Shown piece by piece: positions 8,915 to 15,912 of a stretch of 38,354 bases of DNA. The stretch spans positions 1 through 38,354 of the forward strand of contig JAOZSB010000005.1 in NCBI GenBank assembly GCA_029939895.1, in the 5' to 3' direction. The notes under the pieces are model-generated. The model saw only the letters and a list, made by a program, of their open reading frames with translations. It was not told the DNA's origin and did no database searches. The translations under genes and the position numbers were made by a program. The DNA comes from Desulfobacterales bacterium. Its GTDB lineage: Bacteria; Desulfobacterota; Desulfobacteria; Desulfobacterales; JAOZSB01. Positions within the stretch are counted from its first letter, which is position 1. The number at the start of each line of letters is the position of its first letter.

Positions 8915-10309
8915 ATGGAAGATAAAGATTTAAACACATCGGCAGTATCAAGACTTTTCAAGCTGGGTGGACTTGTGAGCAGGGTCGGAGCCTCAATGGC
9001 GGGGAATACCGTAGCTAATGCTTTCAGGGCAAAGGAATCCAGGGAAGACAAAAAGTTAGAATCCCTCGTTAAAAATGCTGCCAAGATGGTGGAAACTCTT
9101 GGTAATTTGAAGGGTGTACCTATGAAGGTCGGGCAGATGCTCAGTCTCCATGAGGGTTTTCTTCCACCAGAGGTCACAAAGATACTTTCATCCCTGCAGC
9201 AAAAAGCACCGTCTGTGCCATTTTCTTCCATTCTGGAAATGATACAGGAAGAACTTGGGGACAACTTTGTACTGGTTGAGGGAATAGACCCGGAGCCATA
9301 TGCATCAGCATCTATCGGTCAGGTGCATCGAGGTTTGTTGACTGATGGCAGGGATGTCGTTTTCAAGGTTCAATATCCAGGCATTGACAAGGTGATTCGG
9401 GCTGATATGAAAAACCTTAAGGGTATGCTCAAGATGATTTTTTCAATGTTTACAAAAATGGATCTTGATAAAATATGGGATGAACTCAATGATCGACTTT
9501 TGGAAGAGCTGGATTATGAAAATGAATCTGCCAACATGATTATGATGGCTAAAATTCATAAAGACAGTTCATCAATCCTTGTGCCCAAACCTGTAAAGGA
9601 GGCTTCCGGGCCCCATGTCTTATGTATGGAGCTTTTGCAGGGGATAGAACCTGGAGATGCATGCTCAGAGAAGTATCCTCAGGAACTCAAAGATAAGTGG
9701 GGCATTGCACTTTTTGAGCTTTTGGTAAATGGTATCCTCGTAGACAAGTTTCTTCATGCAGATCCAAACATTGCAAATTTTTCATTCCTTGAGGATGGCA
9801 GGGTAATTGTATACGACTATGGATGCATGAAAAAAATTCCTGATTTTATTTCCGAGGGCTATGCCCGTCTTGCCGATGCCGTACTTAATGACAGGCTGGG
9901 AGATATTCCTTTGTTTCTTTATAAGATGGGAGCCCATAAAGCTGATGGCGATACCGTAGCAATGAATATGATTGAGGATTACGCAAAAATTGTCAAGCTG
10001 CCTTTTGACAGGGAACAGCCATTTACATTTGGCCCTGAATCTAATCTTTACGAGAAATTTTTTGAACAGGGGAAAGCCCATTTCCATGATGGTATGAACA
10101 TGGTTTTTCCCCAAGATATAGTTTTTATTGATAGATCCGTTATAGGTCATTTTGGTAACCTGAATAAACTCAATGCCACGGGGCAATGGGGTGAAATTGT
10201 GGAGCCTGCAATTGAAAAGAGGCTGAAGAAAGTCAGAGAAATGGATGAATTCCTTTTATCGAAAGCAGGCCAAACGAAAATAAATCAGGCCAAAAAAGAT
10301 AAAAAATGA
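8915..10309 (+). CDS. ABC1/AarF/UbiB-family atypical protein-kinase-like protein
   Basis: The 464-residue protein has the family landmarks in order: the KxGQ motif (KVGQ, residues 71-74), the Ala-rich nucleotide loop (ASASIGQVHRG, ~129-139) and the ATP-binding Lys (VVFKVQYPG, K150). The catalytic/metal loop reads HADPNIANF, and the DFG-like motif reads DYG. Family members bind ATP and mostly support quinone or lipid homeostasis. Two departures are seen: the usual HADPHPGN loop reads HADPNIAN, and DFG is DYG. The Asp and final Asn are kept, so nucleotide binding is plausible. There is no C-terminal membrane anchor, so a soluble protein is likely. A menaquinone-linked role is inference only, since no quinone genes are nearby. 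Confidence 0.88.
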   Translation: MEDKDLNTSAVSRLFKLGGLVSRVGASMAGNTVANAFRAKESREDKKLESLVKNAAKMVETLGNLKGVPMKVGQMLSLHEGFLPPEVTKILSSLQQKAPSVPFSSILEMIQEELGDNFVLVEGIDPEPYASASIGQVHRGLLTDGRDVVFKVQYPGIDKVIRADMKNLKGMLKMIFSMFTKMDLDKIWDELNDRLLEELDYENESANMIMMAKIHKDSSSILVPKPVKEASGPHVLCMELLQGIEPGDACSEKYPQELKDKWGIALFELLVNGILVDKFLHADPNIANFSFLEDGRVIVYDYGCMKKIPDFISEGYARLADAVLNDRLGDIPLFLYKMGAHKADGDTVAMNMIEDYAKIVKLPFDREQPFTFGPESNLYEKFFEQGKAHFHDGMNMVFPQDIVFIDRSVIGHFGNLNKLNATGQWGEIVEPAIEKRLKKVREMDEFLLSKAGQTKINQAKKDKK

Positions 10310-10343
10310 TATTGAATAACCTTTGTCGCTTTAATATCATGTG

Positions 10344-10392
10344 AAAAAAAAAGACCAGGAAAAAAGACATCAAAAAATCTTTCTTCCTGGTC
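10344..10392 (-). terminator. Rho-independent terminator reading on the minus strand
   Basis: GACCAGGAA and TTCCTGGTC (10353-10361 with 10384-10392) form a 9-bp stem. On the minus strand the stem is followed by nine T, and on the plus strand only by GTTATTTT. It would end the small exported-protein transcript after repeat copy D, and could also help end the ubiB-like transcript. Confidence 0.75.
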
Positions 10393-10417
10393 GTTATTTT
10401 AAAATTCAGCTTAATAG

Positions 10418-10491
10418 CTCCTAATAAAATTAAATTTTAACGGAGCTTAAATTTTTGTTTATCCCGATGGTCTGGTTATGAAATAAGCAAA
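10418..10491 (-). ncRNA. Copy D of the ~75-nt repeated RNA motif, downstream of a gene
   Basis: On the minus strand this copy reads TTTGCTTATTTCATAACC, then CC-ATC-GG, an AAC...GTT pair, and ends TTTTATTAGGAG. It lies 27 bp after the stop codon of the small exported-protein gene and about 25 bp before a terminator. No ORF follows its AGGAG. It is therefore either part of that gene's 3' UTR or, with the terminator, a small RNA of its own. Confidence 0.55.
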
Positions 10492-10518
10492 AAACTAAAG
10501 ATATTACGTCCGTATGAT

Positions 10519-10818
10519 TTAGAATTCACCCAGAGGTCTTGTAAAGGTAAATGTTACGGGATTTTTTACCAATTTTTCATAGGATTGACCAATATTTCCG
10601 CCCATGGCTGCAAAGGGTGATGAAACTACGAAAAAAGCAGTCCCCACAACAATGGAAACAGCTCCCAGAGGTCTAACTATGGTGGCATCAAAAATCATTG
10701 CAGTCTCAGTGACTTCATCAAAAGAAGTTTCTTCAGCAGCAAATGCAGAACCAAGAGGTGCGCTCACAAGAGCGACAGCAATAAACAAAATGACAAAAGA
10801 TTTTATAAAACGACCCAT
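10519..10818 (-). CDS. Small exported protein with RPLG repeats, function unknown
   Basis: The start is placed at the ATG at 10818 (MGRFIKSF), not the TTG at 10830, because GGGAGG lies 4 to 5 nt ahead. The 99-residue protein has a classical Sec signal peptide ending near AFA-A. The mature part is about 72 residues. It holds one hydrophobic segment (SIVVGTAFFVVSSPFAAMGG) flanked by RPLG near its start and a C-terminal TFTRPLGEF. I know this pattern, RPLG then a hydrophobic GT..F..S.PF block then RPLG, from small uncharacterised proteins in proteobacteria, sometimes labelled as transporters without evidence. The gene is unusual here for its leader: two tandem repeat copies (A and B), with copy B's end serving as its ribosome-binding site, and a third copy (D) behind it. 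Confidence 0.8.
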   Translation of the reverse strand: MGRFIKSFVILFIAVALVSAPLGSAFAAEETSFDEVTETAMIFDATIVRPLGAVSIVVGTAFFVVSSPFAAMGGNIGQSYEKLVKNPVTFTFTRPLGEF

Positions 10819-10823
10819 ATTAC

Positions 10824-10899
10824 CTCCCAATAAACTTAAATGTTTTAACGAAGCGATGATTTTTGTTTATTCCGAAGGTCTGATTGTGAAATAAGCAAA
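10824..10899 (-). ncRNA. Copy B of the ~75-nt repeated RNA motif, leader of the small exported-protein gene
   Basis: On the minus strand it begins TTTGCTTATTTCACAATC, contains CC-TTC-GG, pairs AACaAA with TTcGTT, and ends AAGTTTATTGGGAG. Its terminal GGGAG is the ribosome-binding site of the ATG at 10818. It directly follows copy A with a 4-nt gap, so the two form a tandem of about 80-nt period. Confidence 0.6.
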
Positions 10900-10903
10900 A
10901 AAG

Positions 10904-10978
10904 CTCCCAATAACTTAAAATTTTAACTAAGCTCTCAGACTTAGTTTTTCACGGTGGTTCGGTTATGAAATAAGCAAA
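10904..10978 (-). ncRNA. Copy A of the ~75-nt repeated RNA motif (tandem with copy B)
   Basis: On the minus strand it begins TTTGCTTATTTCATAACC and ends AAGTTATTGGGAG. Its central hairpin AACTAAG/CTTAGTT is a perfect 7-bp stem with an 8-nt loop (10925-10931 with 10940-10946). Where copies C and E have a mismatch, copy A has a T-A pair. Its GGGAG is followed directly by copy B rather than a start codon. The rest of the 386-bp gap up to priA is AT-rich and shows only the minus-strand promoter. Confidence 0.6.
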
Positions 10979-11109
10979 AAACTCCATTGAAACCCATTGC
11001 TTTTAAAAAAAAAGAACAAAGTCAAACCAGAATAAGATATTTAAGAAAAAAATAAATAAGCCCGTAAATATTTATTAAGCCTTGATTTTGATTCATTTTT
11101 ATATAAAGA

Positions 11110-11138
11110 AATATAAAGAATATTTATTGCAATGTCAA
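11110..11138 (-). promoter_or_regulatory. Sigma-70-type promoter of the small exported-protein gene
   Basis: On the minus strand TTGACA (11138-11133) and TATATT (11115-11110) are 17 bp apart. The transcript would start near 11103 and carry a leader of about 285 nt containing copies A and B. Confidence 0.6.
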
Positions 11139-11204
11139 GTAAAAAGCGGTTTTATGGGTTGGTATTTGTTAAGTCTGTGACAATTTGAAAATAAGATATT
11201 ATAA

Positions 11205-13607
11205 ATGAGACATGATTTAATTGAAACGGCGGTTGCCCTGCCAGTATTTGGAACATATACTTATAGTGTTCCCGAGGGGCTAAAATACTCGGTTTCTCCT
11301 GGGAAGCGACTTCTCGTTCCTTTTGGCAACAGGAAGATTACAGCCTATGCCATAGGTGTAGCAACAAAACCAGAGGACGCAAAGAAAATAAAGTCGATAA
11401 TCGAAGTCCTTGATGAAGAACCTCTCTTTCCAACATCAATGATTCCTTTTTTTCAATGGGTTGCTGACTATTATATACATCCACTTGGTGAGGTCTTGCG
11501 AACCGCACTCCCGGAAGGGGTTAACCTTTTTGATTACACATTTCTTACCCTAACTGATAAAGGTAATAACTCTTTGGACGATGTGCCGGAATTGCTTAAA
11601 AAAGGCCCTGTTAAGCTTCAAAATGCATTAAAGAAAATTCCACGATCCAAGATTAGTGTTCTTGAAAAAAAAGGCCTTGTAAAGATAGAAAAAATTCTGT
11701 CCCAGGCCAGTGCAAAGCCAAAAACCGCTATGTTTGCTACCGCTCAAAAAGGTCATACTCATTCAGTGCAAAAATTGAGTAAAAAGGGAACCCTGATACT
11801 TGAAACTCTTCTTGATAAGGGGGAGATCGAGACAGCCGACCTGAATAGAATTGTAAAAAACTCTTCTGGCCCTTTAAAGACCCTGGTAAAAAAAGGGCTG
11901 GTTAAAATTTTTGAAAAAGAAGTTTATAGAGATCCTTTTGGTGAGGGCATTGAGATGGATACGGTACCTGTTCTTTCTGATGAACAGAACAATGCTGTTG
12001 TCAGGGTTATTGAGCGTATGGACAAAGGTTATTCACCTTTTTTGCTCCATGGAGTTACAGGCAGTGGAAAGACCGAGGTGTATAAACGACTTGTCCAAAA
12101 CGCCCTTGACGCAGGCAGGACCGCTTTGGTGCTCGTTCCAGAGATTGCTCTAATCTCGGAGATTGGACGGCTGTTCCGGTCGAGATTTGGCGAAAAGGTG
12201 GCTTTGCTTCACAGTGGGCTTTCCAGGGGGGAGCGGTTTGACCAGTGGATGAGGATAGTTAAGGGGGAAGCACCTCTTGTTATTGGAGCCAGGTCTGCGG
12301 TTTTTGCTCCTTTGCGTAATATTGGAATCATAATTGTTGATGAGGAGCATGATTCTTCTTACAAGCAGGAAGGCGGGCTTCATTATAATGCCCGTGACCT
12401 TGCCGCTGTAAGGGCATCATTTGAAAAATGTCCGGTTGTGTTCGGGTCTGCTACTCCATCCACACAGTCGTACCACAACGTAAAGACAGGAAAGTACAGT
12501 GTTTCAAATTTACGTAAACGTGTTGCGGCACGTTCCCTGCCCGATGTTATTGTTGTGGATTTGAAAAAATATAAAGACAGAAAAGGCATTAAGAGGTTTT
12601 TTACGCCCGAATTGATACGTGCCCTGGAAAAAGCCCTGGCAAACAAAGAGCAGATCCTCCTGTTCCTCAATCGCCGTGGTTTCGCAAACACTCCTGTCTG
12701 TGCTGTCTGCGGTGCTTCTCTAAAGTGCAAAAATTGTGAAGTCCCCCTGACGCTGCATAAATCAAGTAATGCCTATATGTGTCATTACTGCGGGTTTACT
12801 GCTCCACCCACAGCGACATGTCAAACTTGCGGTTCCTCAAGCCTGATGCTCCTCGGAGCTGGTACGGAAAAGATTGAGGAGGCAGCAGCAAAGTTTTTCC
12901 CAGAGGCCAGAATCGCTCGCATGGATCGTGATACTACCACGAAAAAAGGCTCTATCATCAAGATGCTCAAAGATTTGAAGGATAGAAAAATCGACATCCT
13001 GGTTGGTACCCAGATGATAACAAAGGGGCTTGATTTCCCAAATATTACAATAGTTGGAATAATCTGTGCGGATCTTTCACTGAGCTTTCCAGATTTCAGG
13101 GCAGGGGAGCGGACTTTTCAACTCCTGTCTCAGGTTGCAGGCCGCGCTGGAAGAGGCGATATTCCTGGTACTGTCTTTTTGCAGACATACAATCCAGAGC
13201 ATTACAGCATCAAAACCGCCAGGGATCAGGATTTTTATGCATTTTATAAAGAGGAATCAGTTTTCCGGCGGGCACTTGATTATCCGCCGTATTCTAAAAT
13301 GGTTTTGATCAAAATTTCAGGCAAGGACAAGGACATAACAAAGGCGCGGGGGGAAATGCTTTTTGAGGCAATTCACGAGCTTCAGCAAAATTCACCTGAG
13401 AGTTATGCAAACATTATGGTGATGGGGCCCATAGAAGCACCCATTGCTCGTATTGCGGGTAAATATCGAATGCAGATAGTCCTTAAGGGCCATAGAATCA
13501 ACCGGATGCGAGAACTTTATATTGAGCTTATGAATTCCAATAAGAAGATATTTGCCAGAAACGACGTAAAAATTATTATTGATATTGACCCTTATATGAT
13601 GATGTAA
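11205..13607 (+). CDS. priA: Primosomal protein N' (PriA helicase)
   Basis: PriA is the 3'-to-5' helicase that recognises stalled forks and starts reassembly of the replisome. The 800-residue protein has an N-terminal DNA-binding part, Walker A GVTGSGKTEVYK (near residue 285), the DEEH-type motif II in IIVDEEHDSSYKQEGG, and motif III GSATPS. It also has the paired zinc-binding CxxC motifs that interrupt the helicase core (CAVCGASLKCKNC, CHYCG, CQTCG) and a C-terminal helicase lobe (VGTQMITKGLDFP, QVAGRAGRG). Length is slightly above the ~730 of E. coli, due to a longer Lys-rich section between residues ~110 and 240. The ribosome-binding site is weak. The next gene starts 70 bp downstream. Confidence 0.96.
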   Translation: MRHDLIETAVALPVFGTYTYSVPEGLKYSVSPGKRLLVPFGNRKITAYAIGVATKPEDAKKIKSIIEVLDEEPLFPTSMIPFFQWVADYYIHPLGEVLRTALPEGVNLFDYTFLTLTDKGNNSLDDVPELLKKGPVKLQNALKKIPRSKISVLEKKGLVKIEKILSQASAKPKTAMFATAQKGHTHSVQKLSKKGTLILETLLDKGEIETADLNRIVKNSSGPLKTLVKKGLVKIFEKEVYRDPFGEGIEMDTVPVLSDEQNNAVVRVIERMDKGYSPFLLHGVTGSGKTEVYKRLVQNALDAGRTALVLVPEIALISEIGRLFRSRFGEKVALLHSGLSRGERFDQWMRIVKGEAPLVIGARSAVFAPLRNIGIIIVDEEHDSSYKQEGGLHYNARDLAAVRASFEKCPVVFGSATPSTQSYHNVKTGKYSVSNLRKRVAARSLPDVIVVDLKKYKDRKGIKRFFTPELIRALEKALANKEQILLFLNRRGFANTPVCAVCGASLKCKNCEVPLTLHKSSNAYMCHYCGFTAPPTATCQTCGSSSLMLLGAGTEKIEEAAAKFFPEARIARMDRDTTTKKGSIIKMLKDLKDRKIDILVGTQMITKGLDFPNITIVGIICADLSLSFPDFRAGERTFQLLSQVAGRAGRGDIPGTVFLQTYNPEHYSIKTARDQDFYAFYKEESVFRRALDYPPYSKMVLIKISGKDKDITKARGEMLFEAIHELQQNSPESYANIMVMGPIEAPIARIAGKYRMQIVLKGHRINRMRELYIELMNSNKKIFARNDVKIIIDIDPYMMM

Positions 13608-13677
13608 ATTGATAAACAGTTTATTTTGGGTTTGCCAGGTGAGGTTTTCAAACTCAAATGTGAAGAGGAGATACAAA

Positions 13678-14184
13678 ATGAAAATAGCTGTGATGAGCGA
13701 CAGCCACGATAATATCTGGAAAATGCGCAACGCTGTTGATTGGATTAAGAAAAACAATGTGGAGATGATTGTTCATTGTGGCGATTTTGTGGCCCCGTTT
13801 ATGCTCAAGGAACTTGAAATGGCTGGTGTGCCTGTTCACGGTGTATTTGGAAATAATGATGGAGATCAACACCTCCTGACCAGAATGTCTCTGACAGGTT
13901 TAAAAAATATTACTATCCACGGGCTGATTGGGAAAATTGAGGCAGGGGGTATTGCAATCGCCTTTACGCACTATTTCGACATTGCAGAGGGGCTGGCAGC
14001 AACCGGAAAACACGACCTGGTCTGCTTTGGACACTCCCACACGCATATGGAGGAGCGGGCTGAAAACATCAACGGAAAATCAACCATACTTCTCAATCCT
14101 GGAGAAATAATGGGCAAGGACGGTTCTCCTGGTTTCTGCTGCATAGACACAGATACCATGAAAATTGAGAGGGTTGATATTTAA
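13678..14184 (+). CDS. YfcE/MJ0936-type metallophosphoesterase
   Basis: The start is set at 13678 (MKIAVMSDSHDN) because a GAGGAG ribosome-binding site precedes it and the metal motif is at the expected N-terminal place. The track ORF at 13609 is too long. The 168-residue protein carries the full metallophosphoesterase set: SDSHDN, HCGDF, GNND, FTHYFD and GHSHTH. It matches the length of YfcE-like phosphodiesterases, which bind two divalent metals and hydrolyse phosphodiesters; the cellular substrate is not known. It lies 70 bp after priA in the same direction and may be cotranscribed. Confidence 0.92.
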   Translation: MKIAVMSDSHDNIWKMRNAVDWIKKNNVEMIVHCGDFVAPFMLKELEMAGVPVHGVFGNNDGDQHLLTRMSLTGLKNITIHGLIGKIEAGGIAIAFTHYFDIAEGLAATGKHDLVCFGHSHTHMEERAENINGKSTILLNPGEIMGKDGSPGFCCIDTDTMKIERVDI

Positions 14185-14275
14185 TGCCAGCCAGAATTGC
14201 GTGCATTGAAAAATTTCATTAAAAATATTGTAAAAAAACTGGTTCAAATTTCATGCGGATTTTCAATAAAAAGTC

Positions 14276-14304
14276 TTGACAAGAGTATGGGTTTTATTTA
14301 TGAA
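14276..14304 (+). promoter_or_regulatory. Sigma-70-type promoter upstream of copy E and tRNA-Asn
   Basis: TTGACA (14276-14281), a 17-bp spacer and TATGAA (14299-14304). The start would be near 14311, so the tRNA precursor would include all of repeat copy E. Confidence 0.6.
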
Positions 14305-14327
14305 TACTTTTTTCGATGTGGAGTTGC

Positions 14328-14403
14328 TTTGCTTATTTCATAATTGATCCGTCGGTATCAACCAAGCAATCGGCTTCGTTGTTACATTTAAATTTATTAG
14401 AAG
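14328..14403 (+). ncRNA. Copy E of the ~75-nt repeated RNA motif, ahead of tRNA-Asn
   Basis: It begins TTTGCTTATTTCATAATT and has GAT-CC-GTC-GG-TATC early on. Its central hairpin is CAACcAAGC (14359-14367) with GCTTcGTTG (14373-14381), a 9-bp stem with one C-C mismatch and a 5-nt loop. It ends AAATTTATTAGAAG. The pairs C-G at the ends replace the T-A pairs of copy C, which supports a conserved RNA fold. No ORF follows. It sits between the promoter and tRNA-Asn. Confidence 0.6.
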
Positions 14404-14423
14404 TATAGAAATTGGTTTCATGC

Positions 14424-14499
14424 TCCCCAGTAGCTCAGTTGGTAGAGCAGGTGGCTGTTAACCACCTTGTCCGTGGTTCGAGTCCGCGCTGGGGAGCCA
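14424..14499 (+). tRNA. tRNA-Asn (anticodon GUU), CCA encoded
   Basis: The 76-nt cloverleaf is complete: acceptor TCCCCAG with CTGGGGA, D-arm GCTC/GAGC, anticodon stem GGTGG/CCACC with loop CTGTTAA (anticodon GTT at 14457-14459), and T-arm CGTGG-TTCGAGT-CCGCG. A G discriminator and encoded CCA follow (14497-14499). A promoter and terminator bracket it, so it is an independent unit. Confidence 0.97.
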
Positions 14500-14502
14500 A
14501 AA

Positions 14503-14561
14503 AATATAAAAGGGTCGTTTTCCGATAAGGAAGCGACCTTTTTTGATTGTAGTCTATGTTA
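14503..14561 (+). repeat. Direct repeat R1: tRNA-Asn terminator plus tail
   Basis: This 59-nt segment includes the tRNA terminator hairpin, its T run and the tail ATTGTAGTCTATGTT. A closely similar segment recurs at 15341-15399. The two are near-identical apart from scattered substitutions and a small indel. They flank the zinc-ribbon membrane-protein gene. Confidence 0.75.
14512..14544 (+). terminator. Rho-independent terminator of tRNA-Asn
   Basis: GGTCGTTTTC pairs with GAAGCGACC-side sequence over about 10 bp, including G-T pairs, around a loop of roughly 6 nt, and is followed by six T. Confidence 0.85.
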
Positions 14562-14653
14562 ATTCCTGCCTGAAAGGCTTTATTTTTTTAAGAAATCCAA
14601 TGCCTTTGGGCAGATTTTTTACCCTGAAAAAAGTCATGTTTCCCGTCTGTAAT

Positions 14654-15253
14654 CTATTTCGATATTTTTTGAATAATATTATTTCCAAAGGGTAATGCTA
14701 AAAGAATAATCCCCAGGAGTACTATATGTAAAGTATTATGAATAAAATATGAATAGACCATTAGCATTACACCGCAAAGCATGAAACTGGACTTGCGACT
14801 CTTTTTGCCATAGGATAAGTAACCCATGCCGAATGCGCTGAAAAAAAACATGGCACCTACTGCGCCATTGCCCGCCTCTTCACTTTCGCCAGTCGGTATG
14901 ACTTTATCCATCAACTCTTTTGGGATGAGCATTTCTTTTGTTGCATTTTTTATTTTTTCAGTTTCCAGCTCAGTTTCGTTTTTTTTAGAAGCGGAACTTT
15001 TTCCTTTCGAGGGTTGGGTGTCTTCTGCGATTGTTTTTTGGGAGACAGTTTGTTTTTTGGCAGGTGATGAAGTTCCAATTTTGTTTAAAACAAAGATTGC
15101 TCCTATGAGAAGTATTATTGAGAGGAATATTACAATCGGTTGCATATTCTGTTCGGTTGAAATGTCTTCTACATAGTCATCAAAAACAAGATCACAATAT
15201 TCGCATTTTTCATCGTCAGCCTGATCAACATGACATCTGGGACATTTTCTCAT
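14654..15253 (-). CDS. Zinc-ribbon membrane protein, function unknown
   Basis: The 199-residue protein starts with a four-Cys zinc ribbon (C4-x2-C7 and C17-x2-C20, CPRC and CEYC). A membrane helix at about residues 38-58 follows, then a Lys/Ser/Thr/Glu-rich linker (~60-125) and a C-terminal hydrophobic block of about three helices (~129-192). The order is zinc ribbon, one helix, soluble linker, helical bundle. It resembles many zinc-ribbon membrane proteins with no known role. A start at 15253 is supported by AAAGG 7 nt upstream. The gene is flanked by the two direct repeats R1 and R2 and reads opposite to the neighbouring tRNA. Confidence 0.75.
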   Translation of the reverse strand: MRKCPRCHVDQADDEKCEYCDLVFDDYVEDISTEQNMQPIVIFLSIILLIGAIFVLNKIGTSSPAKKQTVSQKTIAEDTQPSKGKSSASKKNETELETEKIKNATKEMLIPKELMDKVIPTGESEEAGNGAVGAMFFFSAFGMGYLSYGKKSRKSSFMLCGVMLMVYSYFIHNTLHIVLLGIILLALPFGNNIIQKISK

Positions 15254-15340
15254 AATTTGCCTTTATTCATCATTCTTATTAAATTTTTATTGAAGGCCTA
15301 CTGGAGCAAATTTGACAATTACTAAAGGTGTTTACAAAAA

Positions 15341-15399
15341 AATTATAAAGGTCGTTTTCCGAAGAGGAAGCGATCTTTTTTTAATTGTAGGCTATGTTC
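15341..15399 (+). repeat. Direct repeat R2: second copy of the tRNA-Asn terminator and tail
   Basis: It carries the same hairpin (GGTCGTTTTCC...GGAAGCGATC), a longer T run, and the tail ATTGTAGGCTATGTT. No tRNA or gene precedes it on this strand. Its hairpin remains intact through G-T pairs, so it could still stop transcription. See R1. Confidence 0.75.
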
Positions 15400-15912
15400 A
15401 TTTTTGGAATTATATCAAAAAGTATTTTGAACCCAGGGTTCCCCCATCTTTCCAAATTGAGTTGGAGTGTACAAGATTCAGCAATTTATGTTTTTCATAC
15501 AGCTTTAAAGCTACCTATTTACTCGACACGGGAGAAATTGCTAAATCTTTAATTTCAATGTTTGGTGGATTAGCACTGTCCTGCAAGTTTATATAATCAA
15601 TTTTTGTATAAACATTTTGCCTTTTTTTGTATTTTAAAGAGAATGCTCAGTTTATTTTGGAAAAAAGTCAACCGTTAAATCAATTATTAGTATTTCAATG
15701 TCTGGGCAGGAACTGCATTTTATAGGTTCCGAAGGGGTTGCATGAATCTTGAATTACAACATAAAAAACGGAAATCAAGAAAGGGGCCGAGCTTTATTCT
15801 TCCTGTCGTGTTTACAAATTATTTTACTTTAAAAATCGTTAAAATTGTATTACATAGAGAAGAGGTTTAAAGCATTTTATTACTAATTATTAAACATAAT
15901 GGAAAAAAAGCT
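15400..15912. other. Non-coding region before the lipase-like gene
   Basis: No clear gene. The 94-residue track ORF at 15312-15596 overlaps repeat R2 and lacks a ribosome-binding site. A 42-codon basic ORF at 15742-15870 (starts MNLELQHKKRK) has AAGGGG 4 nt before its ATG and might be a small protein, but the evidence is slight. The rest is AT-rich leader sequence. Confidence 0.4.

Noticed and set aside
2769-14403. Repeat copies as integron attC sites
   Set aside because: AAC...GTT pairs occur in the copies, but the flanking RYYYAAC and GTTRRRY cores do not fit, no integrase is present, and the copies are not between cassette-like genes.
15312-15596. 94-residue ORF on the plus strand
   Set aside because: It overlaps the repeated terminator R2, has no ribosome-binding site and no recognisable protein pattern.
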